A DNA stretch of 64,000 bases. Origin: Butyrivibrio sp. (GTDB lineage Bacteria; Bacillota; Clostridia; Lachnospirales; Lachnospiraceae). Shown here in pieces: positions 17,218-26,903 of the stretch. Positions within the stretch are counted from its first letter, which is position 1; each line of letters starts with the position of its first letter. Location of the stretch: positions 62,001-126,000 of the forward strand of contig JAMPEU010000005.1 in assembly GCA_023664865.1 (NCBI GenBank). The letters are read 5' to 3'. Made by a program: the position numbers and the translations under genes. Under the pieces are notes generated by a model that made no database searches, had not been told where the DNA came from, and saw nothing but the letters and a program-made list of their open reading frames with translations.

Positions 17218-18447
17218 TTACGCCTGCTTATCATCCGCTGCAGCTACGCCCGGAAGCACCTTGCCCTCAAGGAATTCCAGCGATGCGCCGCCGCCTGTGG
17301 AGATATGGCTCATTTTATCTGCAAAACCAAGCTGATTAACAGCCGCCGCACTGTCGCCGCCGCCGATAATGGTGGTTGCATCGGTTTCCGCCAGTGATTT
17401 TGCCACTGCAATCGTACCTGCGGCGAGAGTAGGATTCTCAAATACGCCCATAGGTCCGTTCCAAACAACAGTCTTAGCGGATTTTACCGCATCAGCATAT
17501 AATTTAGCGGTTTCTGTACCGATATCCAGTCCCTCTTTATCAGCAGGAATCTTATCAACGCTTACAACCTGAACGTCGATAGGTCCGTCAATCGGATCAG
17601 GGAAATGGTCTGCAATCGTGGTATCCACGGGAAGGAGCAGCTTCTTGCCTAACTTTTCCGCTTTCTCCATCATTTCCTTACAATAGTCAAGCTTTTCATT
17701 ATCTACAAGTGAATTGCCGACTTCCATTCCTTTTGCTTTTAAGAATGTAAACGCCATACCGCCGCCAATAATGAGCGTATCGCATTTCTCCAGAAGGTTA
17801 TTGATTACATTCAGCTTATCGGCAACTTTTGCGCCGCCTAAGATTGCTACGAAAGGTCTGACAGGATTCTCAACCGCATTGCCTAAGAAATCAATTTCTT
17901 TCTGCATAAGGTAGCCGACTACATTCTCGCCGCCCTTTGCCGTGATAAACTTAGTAACGCCTTCTACAGACGCATGAGCCCTATGTGAAGAGCCAAAAGC
18001 ATCGCATACGTACACGTCTGCAAGGTCAGCAAGCTCTTTGCTGAATTCCTCACCGTTCTTGGTCTCTTCTGCGCCGCGGAAACGGGTATTCTGAAGCAGT
18101 ACCACATCTCCTTCATTCATAGCGGCAACAGCTACCGTAGCCGCCTCGCCTGTTACGCTGTAATCTGCCACGAAGTTTACTTCTTTGCCAAGTTTCTCTG
18201 ACAGTCTCTTTGCTACAGGAGCTAAAGATTCGCCCTCGTTAGGACCATTCTTTACTTTTCCTAAGTGGGAGCAAAGTATAACCTTGCCACCGTCGTTAAT
18301 CAATTTTTTAATTGTAGGAAGCGCCGCAACTATACGGGTTTCGTCTGTAATCTCTCCATTCTTGAGCGGAACGTTAAAGTCACATCTTACAAGAACGCGT
18401 TTTCCTTTTACGTTAATGTCATCTACGGATTTCTTATTCAACCCCAT
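17218..18447 (-). CDS. pgk: Phosphoglycerate kinase
   Basis: A 409-aa enzyme that transfers phosphate from 1,3-bisphosphoglycerate to ADP. The start at 18447 ([18 protein letters not shown]) is fixed by AAGGAGG just upstream; a longer open frame upstream runs through a hairpin and has no RBS. Signature segments are [18 protein letters not shown] (substrate-binding N-domain), [17 protein letters not shown], and [11 protein letters not shown] with the nucleotide-binding end [13 protein letters not shown]. It sits between gap and tpiA. A weak hairpin in the gap-pgk spacer may tune relative expression. Confidence 0.97.
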   Translation of the reverse strand: MGLNKKSVDDINVKGKRVLVRCDFNVPLKNGEITDETRIVAALPTIKKLINDGGKVILCSHLGKVKNGPNEGESLAPVAKRLSEKLGKEVNFVADYSVTGEAATVAVAAMNEGDVVLLQNTRFRGAEETKNGEEFSKELADLADVYVCDAFGSSHRAHASVEGVTKFITAKGGENVVGYLMQKEIDFLGNAVENPVRPFVAILGGAKVADKLNVINNLLEKCDTLIIGGGMAFTFLKAKGMEVGNSLVDNEKLDYCKEMMEKAEKLGKKLLLPVDTTIADHFPDPIDGPIDVQVVSVDKIPADKEGLDIGTETAKLYADAVKSAKTVVWNGPMGVFENPTLAAGTIAVAKSLAETDATTIIGGGDSAAAVNQLGFADKMSHISTGGGASLEFLEGKVLPGVAAADDKQA

Positions 18448-18481
18448 TTTAATTTCCTCCTTTTCTATTAATAGAAATAAA

Positions 18482-18501
18482 GTCCGGCCCAAAGGCCGGA
18501 C
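18482..18501 (-). terminator. GC-rich hairpin between gap and pgk
   Basis: An 8-bp stem (GTCCGGCC/GGCCGGAC) with a 4-nt loop is followed on the minus strand by TTTATTTC. It could be a partial terminator or an mRNA-processing/stability hairpin that lowers pgk relative to gap. Confidence 0.55.
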
Positions 18502-18542
18502 CTTATAATTCAAAACTCCAATGCTTTTAATATCTGAACGGA

Positions 18543-19544
18543 TTAACCTAATTCAGCAAAGTATTTGATTGTTCTTACCATCTGGCTTGTGTAGCTGTTC
18601 TCATTGTCATACCATGAAACAACCTGTACAAGATTATCTGCGCCAACCATTGTCTGTGTTGCATCGAAGAGTGAGCCATATCTCATACCGATAACGTCAG
18701 AAGATACGATTTCTTCATCATTGTATCCGAAGGACTCGTTAGCTGCCGCTTTCATAGCTGCATTGATTTCATCCTTGGTTACTGACTTCTCAACTGTAGC
18801 TACCAGAATAGTTGTAGAACCTGTCGGGGTAGGAACACGCTGAGCGGAACCGATAAGCTTGCCGTTCAGTTCAGGAATAACCAGGCCGATTGCCTTAGCT
18901 GCGCCTGTGCTGTTAGGAACGATGTTGACAGCGCCTGCACGTGATCTTCTTAAATCGCCTTTTCTCTGAGGACCGTCAAGAATCATCTGATCGCCTGTGT
19001 AAGCATGAATTGTGCTCATGATACCTGACTTGATTGTTGCAAGGTCATTAAGGGCTTTTGCCATAGGCGCCAGGCAGTTTGTCGTACATGAAGCTGCTGA
19101 AATAATTGTATCGTCCTTTGTCAGGGTTGTATGGTTTACATTGTAAACAATTGTAGGAAGGTCATTTCCTGCCGGAGCGGAAATAACAACTTTCTTTGCG
19201 CCCGCATTGATATGAGCCTGTGCTTTATCCTTAGATGTGTAGAAACCTGAACACTCTAAAACAACGTCTACTCCAAGCTCACCCCAAGGGCAATTATTTG
19301 CATCGGGCTCTTTGTAAATCTTAAGAGTCTTTCCGTCAACAGTGATGGAATCTTCACCGGCAGAAACTGTCTCTGCCTTCTCATATCTGCCCTGTGAAGA
19401 ATCATACTTCAACAGATGCGCTAACATCTTAGGACTTGTTAAGTCGTTGATTGCTACTACTTCGTATCCTTCTGCGCCAAACATCTGTCTGAATGCAAGA
19501 CGACCGATACGGCCAAAACCATTAATTGCTACTTTTACTGCCAT
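18543..19544 (-). CDS. gap: Glyceraldehyde-3-phosphate dehydrogenase
   Basis: A 333-aa NAD-dependent enzyme of glycolysis. The N-terminal NAD-binding Rossmann motif INGFGRIGR lies at residues 7-15; the catalytic Cys is in [12 protein letters not shown] (about residue 153), with the His in IHAYTGDQ. Aspartate 33-equivalent in AINDLTS suggests NAD rather than NADP preference. AGGAGG lies upstream of ATG. It is the first gene of the gap-pgk-tpiA cluster and probably its most highly expressed. A 16-bp palindrome overlaps the promoter area upstream and may be a repressor site. Confidence 0.97.
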   Translation of the reverse strand: MAVKVAINGFGRIGRLAFRQMFGAEGYEVVAINDLTSPKMLAHLLKYDSSQGRYEKAETVSAGEDSITVDGKTLKIYKEPDANNCPWGELGVDVVLECSGFYTSKDKAQAHINAGAKKVVISAPAGNDLPTIVYNVNHTTLTKDDTIISAASCTTNCLAPMAKALNDLATIKSGIMSTIHAYTGDQMILDGPQRKGDLRRSRAGAVNIVPNSTGAAKAIGLVIPELNGKLIGSAQRVPTPTGSTTILVATVEKSVTKDEINAAMKAAANESFGYNDEEIVSSDVIGMRYGSLFDATQTMVGADNLVQVVSWYDNENSYTSQMVRTIKYFAELG

Positions 19545-19619
19545 TTTTGTTTCCTCCTACTATTAATGAATTGATTTTATATATTTTTGCCAGACTGCAT
19601 ATTCCAGAATATTACAGAA

Positions 19620-19635
19620 TGACAAAATTTTGTCA
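19620..19635. promoter_or_regulatory. Perfect 16-bp palindrome upstream of gap
   Basis: TGACAAAATTTTGTCA is perfectly symmetric and lies about 75 bp upstream of the gap start. On the minus strand it overlaps a possible promoter (CTGACA, then TAATAT 16 bp later). This is typical operator placement for a dimeric repressor. It is not the Rex consensus as I know it. Confidence 0.45.
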
Positions 19636-19690
19636 GTAAAGATATTGTACATAATCTGTCCAAAAAATTCAAGATGTAAATCGTAAATAT

Positions 19691-19719
19691 TTGCTTATTT
19701 TTATAAAATGCACTATACT
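19691..19719 (+). promoter_or_regulatory. Promoter of the PHP phosphatase gene
   Basis: TTGCTT and TATACT are separated by exactly 17 bp, about 45 bp upstream of the ATG at 19763. Confidence 0.6.
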
Positions 19720-19762
19720 AGTGTGAAAAATAGATTTCCAAAGCAAGAAAGGAGACATTATT

Positions 19763-20581
19763 ATGCCGATTAACGCCGATTATCATCTTCATTCGTCTTT
19801 CTCCGGAGATTCCGAAGCCCCTATGGAAGAAATGATTTTAAAGGGGATAGAGCTTGGCTTAACTAAGATGTGCTTTACGGAGCATAACGATTTCGACTAT
19901 CCTGCCACACCAGAGTTTCCCGAAGGGTTCTTTGAATTAAATCCGGACTCGTATATATATGATTTCCTGAAATACAAAGAAAAATACGCGCAGCAGATAG
20001 AACTCTGTCTCGGCGTTGAACTTGGCATGCAGCCGCACCTTTCCAAAATAAACGCTGCCTTTGTCAAAGCCCACGATTATGATTTCGTTATAGCCTCATC
20101 CCATCTGTGCAATGGCAAAGATCCTGCCTTTCCTGAATTTTATGAGGGAAAAGGTCAGCAAAAAGGCTATCTTGAATATTTTCAATCAATCCTTGATAAT
20201 CTTAAGGCTTACAGCAATTTTGACGTATACGGGCATCTGGATTATGTCGTCCGCTATGGTCCGGGCAAAGACGAAGGATATTCTTATGCGCAGTACCGCG
20301 ACGTTATAGATGCGATTTTAAAAAGAATAATATCCCTCGGCAAGGGAATTGAAATAAACACGAAAGGACTCTCCTGCGGACTCCGCGAGGCTAATCCGTG
20401 TAACGATATCATACGCCGTTATAAAGAACTGGGCGGCGAGATTATCACAGTGGGTTCCGACGCCCATGCTCCGAATGGCATAGCCGCACACTTCGAGCGG
20501 GCTGCCGATATTTTAAAAGAATGTGGGTTCGACTATTATTGTACTTTCAAAGACAGAACTCCTGATTTCCACAAGCTGTAA
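19763..20581 (+). CDS. PHP-family histidinol-phosphatase
   Basis: A 272-aa PHP-superfamily metal phosphatase. The N-terminal motif DYHLHSSFSGD (residues 6-16) gives the first metal-binding histidines. FTEHNDFDYP, GHLDYVVRYG and a C-terminal GSDAHAP complete the trinuclear site. The pattern and length fit the HisJ/HisK-type histidinol-phosphatases that act in histidine biosynthesis, though no other his gene is nearby, so another small phosphoester substrate cannot be excluded. AAGGAGA precedes the start. Its 3' end overlaps the convergent mnmA gene by 35 bp. Confidence 0.8.
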   Translation: MPINADYHLHSSFSGDSEAPMEEMILKGIELGLTKMCFTEHNDFDYPATPEFPEGFFELNPDSYIYDFLKYKEKYAQQIELCLGVELGMQPHLSKINAAFVKAHDYDFVIASSHLCNGKDPAFPEFYEGKGQQKGYLEYFQSILDNLKAYSNFDVYGHLDYVVRYGPGKDEGYSYAQYRDVIDAILKRIISLGKGIEINTKGLSCGLREANPCNDIIRRYKELGGEIITVGSDAHAPNGIAAHFERAADILKECGFDYYCTFKDRTPDFHKL

Positions 20582-21650
20582 TAGTGCCGCCGCCAAGCAC
20601 ATAACCGTCTTCATAAAATACTGCTGCCTGTCCCGGCGTAATCGCCCTGACAGGCGCACTGAAACTGCACTTCACCATATCTTCGCCGACTTTTTCAATT
20701 ATGCACTTTTCCCCTTTATGCGCGTAGCGTATCTTAACCACAGCCTCCCTCGGCTCTTGTAAATCCGCTATTCCCATGAAATTTAAGCGGTTGCAGAACA
20801 AAGTGTCTCCATATACGTCTTGTGCCTCGCCAATGACAACCTCATTGCTTTCAGGACGGATTTCAGTGACAAACACAGGACGCCCCATAGCAATGCCTAA
20901 CCCCTTCCTCTGTCCTATCGTATAATGCGTAATGCCTAGATGCTCTCCTAAAACATCGCCGTCTTTTGAAACAAATCTGCCCCTATCCGGCACTCTGCCT
21001 GCTGCCGCTTTATCTATATATGAGGCATAATCATTATCAGGAATAAAGCATATCTCCTGACTGTCCGGTTTATGCGCAACCGGAAGCCCCGCCTGTTCCG
21101 CAGTCTTCCTTATCTCCTCTTTGGTATACTCGCCCACAGGCATTAAAGTGTGTGCAAGCTGATACTGCGTAAGGTTATATAAGGCGTAAGTCTGGTCCTT
21201 AAGCGCCGTTACGGAATTTCTTATGGCAAATCTCCCGTTCGAAAGCTTAGAAATTCTTGCATAGTGGCCTGTCGCAATGTAGTCGGCTCCAATTTCTAAG
21301 CTTCTTTGCAGCAGCGATTCCCATTTCACATAACGGTTGCAGGCAATGCAGGGATTAGGCGTCTGCCCCTTCAGATATGATTCCACGAAATAATCAACCA
21401 CATTCTCTTTAAACTCTCTTTTGAAATTCATGACATAATGGGGGATATTCAGTTGCCCTGCCACAGCCTTAGCATCGTCAACCGCCGATAGTCCGCAGCA
21501 TCCGCCATTTTGCGACTGCGCATCTATCTCTTCATCCTGCCATATCTGCATGGTGACTCCGATTACATCGTAGCCTTGTTCAATCAACAGATATGCCGCC
21601 ACGGAGGAATCTACCCCGCCGGACATTCCCACTACTACTTTTTTCTTCAT
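20547..21650 (-). CDS. mnmA: tRNA-specific 2-thiouridylase
   Basis: A 367-aa cytosolic enzyme that thiolates U34 of Lys, Glu and Gln tRNAs. The ATG at 21650 has AGGATAAG upstream and is followed directly by the PP-loop VVVGMSGGVDSS (SGGxDSS, ATP binding). The first catalytic Cys is in TPNPCIACN and the second in SQEICFIPD; GHYAR and the C-terminal barrel are also intact. The gene is convergent with the PHP phosphatase gene and overlaps its last 35 bp, so the two transcripts could form antisense pairs at their ends. Confidence 0.95.
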   Translation of the reverse strand: MKKKVVVGMSGGVDSSVAAYLLIEQGYDVIGVTMQIWQDEEIDAQSQNGGCCGLSAVDDAKAVAGQLNIPHYVMNFKREFKENVVDYFVESYLKGQTPNPCIACNRYVKWESLLQRSLEIGADYIATGHYARISKLSNGRFAIRNSVTALKDQTYALYNLTQYQLAHTLMPVGEYTKEEIRKTAEQAGLPVAHKPDSQEICFIPDNDYASYIDKAAAGRVPDRGRFVSKDGDVLGEHLGITHYTIGQRKGLGIAMGRPVFVTEIRPESNEVVIGEAQDVYGDTLFCNRLNFMGIADLQEPREAVVKIRYAHKGEKCIIEKVGEDMVKCSFSAPVRAITPGQAAVFYEDGYVLGGGTITACGNQEFCL

Positions 21651-21832
21651 AATCTTATCCTTTCGCCGCCGTTTGAGCCTGAGTTTATTATAACAAATCA
21701 TCTCAATATTAAAAAGTATAATATTCCGCTTCATGCAGCAATTCCGCTTTTAGCCGTATGAACTGCTGCTTTAGTTCTTCTTTTAAGCTTTTGCGCATAC
21801 TATGAAATAATTAAGGACTCATCTGGTATTAT

Positions 21833-23191
21833 ATGAAGCGCAAAAATCCTCTATTAATCGGAACCGTTATCCTGACAGTCACAGGGCTTTTAAGCCGTTT
21901 CATAGGCTTTTTTTACCGTATTTTCCTCTCAAAAGTATTCGGTGCGGAAGGCATGGGCATATATCAGCTCACCTCGCCCGTGCTGGCGCTTTCATTCTCG
22001 CTTACCGCCGCCGGCATGCAGACCGCCATTTCCAAATATGTCGCAAGCGAAACTTCTACCCATGATTATAAATCATCATTCCGCACTTTATGGGCAGGCT
22101 TTGTCATTGCCATGAGCATTTCTTTTGCCTGCATGGCATTTATATACAGATACTCCGAGTGGATAGCCACCGCCTTCCTTATGGAAGAACGCACTGCGCC
22201 TCTGCTGCGCATTATATCGCTTTCAATTCCGATGGCTACGGTCCATTCCTGCATCAACGGATACTTTTACGGCATAAAGAAAACCTCTATCCCAGCCCTT
22301 TCGCAATTATCCGAGCAGGTTGTACGGGTTGGCTCCGTGTACATAATCTATTATATCTGCTGCCGCAAAAATATCACTCCTACGATAAGTTTCGCAGTTG
22401 TAGGGCTTGTAATCGGTGAAAGCGCTTCGATGCTTGTCTCCGCCATCGCCATTATATGCCGTTCCTTCAAGCTTTTCGGACCTCATGCGCATACGAAAGC
22501 TTTGCAGACTCCACTTAGTTCAATAACTGCGTCGTATAAAAAAATCTCCGAAAATCTGCTTAAACTTGCTATACCGCTGTCCGCTAACAGGATTATCATC
22601 AATATCCTGCAGAGTATCGAAGCGGTTTTTATTCCCAACAGGCTGATTGCCTACGGCTTAAGCAATTCCGACGCCCTTGGAGTCTACGGAGTGCTTAACG
22701 GAATGAGTCTTCCGCTCATTCTGTTTCCCTCCGCCATCACCAACTCCATTTCCGTCCTTCTGCTGCCCATAGTATCCGAGGCGGAGGCAAGCGGCAACAA
22801 ACATACCATAACCAAAGCAATCCTAAAATCCATAAAATACTGTATGCTCCTTGGTTTTGGCTGCACCACGCTCTTTTTGCTGTTCGGGCGCATGGCGGGC
22901 ATGCTGCTGTACAACAGCCGTCTTGCCGGCAGCTTTATCCTGACACTCAGCTTTATATGTCCCTTCATGTATGTGGCAAGCACCTTAAACAGCATCTTAA
23001 ACGGACTGGGGAAAACGCATCTCACCTTCATATACAGCGTGGTGAGCCTGCTTGTACGGCTGGCGTTCGTATTCTTTGCCATACCCATATGGGGCATAAA
23101 AGGATATCTATGGGGAATGTTGGCAAGCCAGATGGTTCAGACGCTTCTTTGCACTGTCTCCGCCCTGCGGATTTCCGCAAAAATGCGGTAA
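21833..23191 (+). CDS. SpoVB/MOP-family polysaccharide flippase
   Basis: A 452-aa integral membrane protein of the MATE/MOP exporter superfamily, with about 12-14 hydrophobic helices starting at residue 7. The opening TVTGLLSRFIGFFYRIFLSK and the segment GAEGMGIYQLTSPVLALSFS are the typical start of SpoVB-like lipid-linked oligosaccharide flippases. Members move peptidoglycan or polysaccharide precursors across the membrane, some in spore cortex formation. A second family member is at 54811-56442. The RBS is weak. A six-copy family repeat begins 2 bp after the stop codon. Confidence 0.85.
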   Translation: MKRKNPLLIGTVILTVTGLLSRFIGFFYRIFLSKVFGAEGMGIYQLTSPVLALSFSLTAAGMQTAISKYVASETSTHDYKSSFRTLWAGFVIAMSISFACMAFIYRYSEWIATAFLMEERTAPLLRIISLSIPMATVHSCINGYFYGIKKTSIPALSQLSEQVVRVGSVYIIYYICCRKNITPTISFAVVGLVIGESASMLVSAIAIICRSFKLFGPHAHTKALQTPLSSITASYKKISENLLKLAIPLSANRIIINILQSIEAVFIPNRLIAYGLSNSDALGVYGVLNGMSLPLILFPSAITNSISVLLLPIVSEAEASGNKHTITKAILKSIKYCMLLGFGCTTLFLLFGRMAGMLLYNSRLAGSFILTLSFICPFMYVASTLNSILNGLGKTHLTFIYSVVSLLVRLAFVFFAIPIWGIKGYLWGMLASQMVQTLLCTVSALRISAKMR

Positions 23192-23193
23192 CA

Positions 23194-23381
23194 GTCCAGC
23201 CCGCAGGCAGCGCAGCATGAAGGCATATGTTTCCATTTGAGACACGCTCTCGCTCCGTGGAAAATCGCAGCGGTACTAAGTTCAAAAGCCGCGTTGCGCC
23301 TTTTTCACTAACTACCGGCGTTTTCCAAGGGTCTCTGCATGGAAACATATGCCTTCATGCTGCGCTGCCTGCGGGCTGGAC
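23194..23381 (-). repeat. Long-arm inverted element, copy 1 (188 bp)
   Basis: The outer arms 23194-23236 and 23339-23381 are perfect 43-bp inverted repeats containing CATATG. The conserved core lies between, in reverse orientation relative to copies 2, 3, 5 and 6 (core signature TACCGGCGTTTTCCAAGG). It begins 2 bp after the flippase stop and ends 9 bp before the -35 box of aroF. Confidence 0.9.
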
Positions 23382-23389
23382 GGAAATGC

Positions 23390-23418
23390 TTGCGAATATT
23401 AAAGCAATGTACTATAAT
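23390..23418 (+). promoter_or_regulatory. Promoter of DAHP synthase gene
   Basis: TTGCGA and TATAAT are separated by 17 bp, with a leader of about 65 nt before the ATG. No trp- or tyr-type leader peptide or attenuator is evident in that leader. Confidence 0.65.
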
Positions 23419-23487
23419 AACAAATGTGTCTTTATTTTAAGGCATATCAGGTAGAATAATTTACGCGGACAAAGGAGTAGAGATAAA

Positions 23488-24516
23488 ATGTCTTTCATTT
23501 ATGTCAACCAATTACCAACACCTGCCGAGATACGGGAGCAGTTTCCGGTTCCGGCGCATCTTGCTGAATTAAAAAAGAAACGCGACAAGGAAATCAGCGA
23601 CGTTATCACAGGCAAGAGCAATAAATTTCTGGTCATTATTGGTCCCTGCTCGGCGGACAACGAAGACGCCGTATGCGATTATATCAGCCGCCTTGCCAAA
23701 GTCAATGAAAAGGTAAAGGACAAGTTGATTTTGATTCCGAGAATATACACCAATAAGCCCAGGACCACGGGCGAAGGCTATAAGGGAATAGCAAGCCAGC
23801 CTGATCCTGAAAAAAAGCCCGACCTGACCGCGGGGCTTATTGCAATGCGCAAAATGCACATACATGCAATGGAAGAATCGGAACTTACGGCAGCGGACGA
23901 AATGCTCTATCCTGATAACTGGGGATATATTGAAGATATACTCTCCTATGTGGCAATCGGCGCACGTTCCGTTGAAGACCAGCAGCACCGTATGACGGTA
24001 AGCGGCTTCGACGTTGCCAGCGGCATGAAAAACCCAACAAGCGGCACGCTGTCCGTTATGCTGAACTCCGTTTATGCGGCGCAGCACCCCCACTCTTTCA
24101 CCTACAGGGGATATGAGGTCCAGACCACAGGCAATCCTCTGGCGCACACGGTACTGCGCGGCGCGATGAATAAACACGGGCAGAGCCTCCCGAATTATCA
24201 CTATGAAGATTTAATGCGCCTGCTCTCTTTATACAATGAGCGCGACCTTGTCAATCCCGCCTGCATAATCGACGCCAATCACAATAACTCAAATAAAGAA
24301 TACAAGCAGCAGATTAGAATAGTAAAGGAAGTCATGCACAGCAGAAAGCTGAGTCCCGATATTTACAAGCTGGTAAAAGGCGTAATGGTGGAAAGCTATC
24401 TTGAAGAAGGCGCACAGAAGATAGGCGAAGGAGTCTACGGCAAGTCCATCACGGATCCATGCCTTGGCTGGGAAGATTCGGAAAAGTTAATTTATGATAT
24501 TGCAGAATATGAATAA
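23488..24516 (+). CDS. aroF: 3-deoxy-7-phosphoheptulonate synthase (DAHP synthase, type I)
   Basis: A 342-aa enzyme condensing phosphoenolpyruvate and erythrose 4-phosphate, the first step of the shikimate pathway. It matches the AroF/G/H-type (class I-alpha) enzymes: IGPCSADNEDAVCDY near residue 52, LILIPRIYTNKPRTTGEGYKG for PEP binding, GARSVEDQQHR, and the C-terminal IIDANHNNSNK and VMVESYLEEG with metal ligands. There is no separate ACT or chorismate mutase domain, so regulation would be by the internal feedback site. AAAGGAG lies upstream. The symbol aroF is chosen loosely; the isozyme letter cannot be told. Confidence 0.92.
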   Translation: MSFIYVNQLPTPAEIREQFPVPAHLAELKKKRDKEISDVITGKSNKFLVIIGPCSADNEDAVCDYISRLAKVNEKVKDKLILIPRIYTNKPRTTGEGYKGIASQPDPEKKPDLTAGLIAMRKMHIHAMEESELTAADEMLYPDNWGYIEDILSYVAIGARSVEDQQHRMTVSGFDVASGMKNPTSGTLSVMLNSVYAAQHPHSFTYRGYEVQTTGNPLAHTVLRGAMNKHGQSLPNYHYEDLMRLLSLYNERDLVNPACIIDANHNNSNKEYKQQIRIVKEVMHSRKLSPDIYKLVKGVMVESYLEEGAQKIGEGVYGKSITDPCLGWEDSEKLIYDIAEYE

Positions 24517-24520
24517 AATT

Positions 24521-24547
24521 AAAGCTCATCCGCGAGGGTGAGCTTTT
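24521..24547. terminator. Terminator of aroF, overlapping the xerD end
   Basis: AAAGCTCATCC pairs with GGGTGAGCTTT across a CGCGA loop, with TTTT on the plus strand. It overlaps the last xerD codons and may serve both convergent genes. Confidence 0.75.
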
Positions 24548-25410
24548 GCATATACTTCTCTTAAATGATTATGATTCAGATTGGCATAAACCTGCGTTGT
24601 GGAAATATCCGAGTGTCCTAACATCTCCTGAACGCTTTTTAAATCTGCGCCGTTCTCGACAAGATGCGCCGCAAATGAATGACGCAGCGTATGCGGAGTT
24701 ATATCAGCCTTAATATCCGCTTTCTTCGCATAATATTTAATCAGTTTCCAGAAACCCTGCCTGCTCATGGGTTGTCCCGAACAGTTTGCAAACAAAATAT
24801 TCGACTTCTTATCCTCTATCATCGACTCCCTGGTGCCGTCAAGATACCTTCCAAGCGCGGTCTTTGCCGCTTGTCCAAACGGAATCACCCTCTCTTTATT
24901 AGCATCCCTGCATATAACGAAATCAAGCTGCATATTTACATCGGACACCCTGAGCGTTATAAGCTCCGTCACGCGGATTCCCGTCGCATATAAAAGCTCC
25001 AGCATCGCTTTGTCGCGGATTTCCTTCTCCGAATTTCCGCTCGGCTGTTCCAAAAGCCTGACTACCTCGTCGGGAGACATAATTTCAGGCATCTTCTTCT
25101 CTATCTTTGGAGCTTTCAGTTTCTCAGCCACATCTTCATCGACAATTCCTTCCTCAAGCAGATAATGGTAAAATGCTTTTAGCGATGCTATATTTCTGGA
25201 AATCGTAGCATTTGCAAAATTACCTTCCTCTAAATACTGCATATAGGAAGCCATGTCCTGCTCCGTCACGTCCTTTATATCTTTTATACCCTTTTCATAC
25301 ATAAAATGCTGCAATTTCTCTAAATCCCGCTTATAAGATAACTCTGTATTGTTTGAAGTTTTCTTTATATTATGTAAATAAGATATAAATGAGTTAATTT
25401 CTTTTTCCAT
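24526..25410 (-). CDS. xerD: Site-specific tyrosine recombinase XerD-type
   Basis: A 294-aa tyrosine recombinase, the normal XerC/XerD length. The N-terminal SAM-like core-binding domain spans about residues 1-85. In the catalytic domain the first Arg is in TGIRVTELITLR, the HxxR in TPHTLRHSFAAHL, the second His in LGHSDISTTQVY, and the nucleophile is the Tyr of VYANL. Its role is resolving chromosome dimers at dif with a partner recombinase. It lies alone, convergent with aroF, without an att-like repeat or mobile cargo, so it is taken as the housekeeping gene rather than an integrase. Confidence 0.9.
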   Translation of the reverse strand: MEKEINSFISYLHNIKKTSNNTELSYKRDLEKLQHFMYEKGIKDIKDVTEQDMASYMQYLEEGNFANATISRNIASLKAFYHYLLEEGIVDEDVAEKLKAPKIEKKMPEIMSPDEVVRLLEQPSGNSEKEIRDKAMLELLYATGIRVTELITLRVSDVNMQLDFVICRDANKERVIPFGQAAKTALGRYLDGTRESMIEDKKSNILFANCSGQPMSRQGFWKLIKYYAKKADIKADITPHTLRHSFAAHLVENGADLKSVQEMLGHSDISTTQVYANLNHNHLREVYAKAHPRG

Positions 25411-25599
25411 AGATGAAAGAAGCCTTTCCTAAAATGGTTTTATGTTAATTAAACCAGCGTATTACTAATATTATAATAAGATTTTTTAAGAAAAGCAAAT
25501 GGATTTTTCCTTATTTTTCGGGCATTTTCACCACATTTTTGCAAAAGCACAATATCTCGTCATGGCATAATTTTATGTCTACTATATATTGAAAATTTT

Positions 25600-26205
25600 T
25601 TAAAAAATTTTTATTATCAGATGAAGTATTTTAGGGTTTACATAACTTTCAATTACACAGCCCAAAAATATTATAAGAAGGATTCCCAAAAGTTTTATCC
25701 CCTTTTTCAGCACAAATTGCTTCCCTGCGAAGTAACGCTCTCCCGGAACACTGTATTTTCCATACAATCGCTTATTACAGTCAATGCTCCAGATAAACAG
25801 AAATATGTAGCCGGGTATCAATACAAGCCCCTGCGGAAAAATGCTCGCCGCCATAAAAAAAAGGCCTCTTATTCCATACCTAATAACCGCTATGGACAGA
25901 ATACAGCCGGCGCTGACTCCCAGATAACAAACATACCCGTATATAACAGGAAGTCCGATAACCGTAGATGCAAGCAGACCTACCGTCAATATGACAAAAA
26001 TCCTATGTTTCACAATATAACCAAATAGATAACTGCCGTCCAGCTCACTGTTTTGCAGCCTCTTCATCATCATGGCATTTAACAGTCCGTCGTCATTAAT
26101 CCAGACATCATGCCTTATATTTACAAATAAAATTCCCAAGAACAGCCCTGCCATAAACAAATACAGCAGATAATAGCTGCTCTTTCCTTGTTGTCCCGAT
26201 ATCAT
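25600..26205 (-). CDS. spoIIM: Stage II sporulation protein M-like membrane protein
   Basis: A 201-aa polytopic membrane protein with about five hydrophobic helices. The start at 26205 has AGGAAGG 8 bp upstream. The loop-helix segment YGYVCYLGVSAGCIL and the C-terminal CVIESYVNPKIL match the SpoIIM family, whose members end with an ESxVxP-type motif. In Bacillus, SpoIIM works with SpoIID and SpoIIP to remodel peptidoglycan at the engulfing septum. The gene is alone, between xerD and a Nudix gene; in several Clostridia the spoIIM-like gene sits close to xerD, which supports the call. Confidence 0.75.
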   Translation of the reverse strand: MISGQQGKSSYYLLYLFMAGLFLGILFVNIRHDVWINDDGLLNAMMMKRLQNSELDGSYLFGYIVKHRIFVILTVGLLASTVIGLPVIYGYVCYLGVSAGCILSIAVIRYGIRGLFFMAASIFPQGLVLIPGYIFLFIWSIDCNKRLYGKYSVPGERYFAGKQFVLKKGIKLLGILLIIFLGCVIESYVNPKILHLIIKIF

Positions 26206-26325
26206 GTATACGCCTTCCTGCAACTGTTCAGTTCCTTCCTAATATACAATATATGTTGAGGTTTATCTGCGTATACACAAAAAAGGCACACTCCCATGCA
26301 GAAATGCGCCTTTTGCATCACAGTA

Positions 26326-26859
26326 TCAGCAATATTTATTTTTATATGCCATTAATGACGCTATCGTCTTACCGTCTTCAATCTTGCCCTCATAAACCAT
26401 CTGCGCCAGCTCATCAATCGAATATGTCTCTATTCCAATGAACTCGTCTTCGTCCAGATTTTGTACGCTTGGCTTTAGATCCGTGGCAACATATACGTCT
26501 ATCTTCTCATTACAAAAAGCAACGGTAGTGCGAATCGTAATAAGCGGCTCAAGCCTGCCCGCTTTATATCCGGTCTCTTCTTCCAGTTCTCTTGCAGCCG
26601 CTATGTCGGTCGGCTCATCGACACTGTTAAGACCGCCCGCGGGTATCTCAAGGGTTTCCCTGTCAAGAGCGTTTCGATACTGCCTTACCATAAGGAGCTT
26701 CCCCTCTTCATTTACCGCCACGACAGCCGCCGCGCCCTTATGCGCGATAAAGTCCCATTTTACGACATTACCGTTAGGCACCTTAACCGTATCCTGATAA
26801 TAGTCTATAATCGCACCCTTATGTACAAGCGTCCTTTCCAGACGTTCAAATTTTTCCAT
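26326..26859 (-). CDS. Nudix hydrolase, ADP-ribose pyrophosphatase type
   Basis: A 177-aa soluble hydrolase. The Nudix box runs from GGLNSVDE to RELEEETGY (about residues 76-100), matching Gx5Ex7REUxEExGU. LLMVRQYRNALDRETLEIPAG before it and TPGY-lacking but EDEFIGIETYSIDEL after it fit the ADP-ribose/NUDT5-like subgroup. It probably cleaves ADP-ribose to AMP and ribose 5-phosphate, clearing the product of NAD turnover. AAAGGAG precedes the start. Confidence 0.88.
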   Translation of the reverse strand: MEKFERLERTLVHKGAIIDYYQDTVKVPNGNVVKWDFIAHKGAAAVVAVNEEGKLLMVRQYRNALDRETLEIPAGGLNSVDEPTDIAAARELEEETGYKAGRLEPLITIRTTVAFCNEKIDVYVATDLKPSVQNLDEDEFIGIETYSIDELAQMVYEGKIEDGKTIASLMAYKNKYC

Positions 26860-26903
26860 ATATTGCTCCTTTCTTACTGCTTACACAGTTAAACTACTAC
26901 CAT

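Noticed and set aside
24526..25410. xerD as a mobile-element integrase
   Set aside because: No att-like duplication, no excisionase or cargo, and it has the length and motifs of chromosomal XerD.
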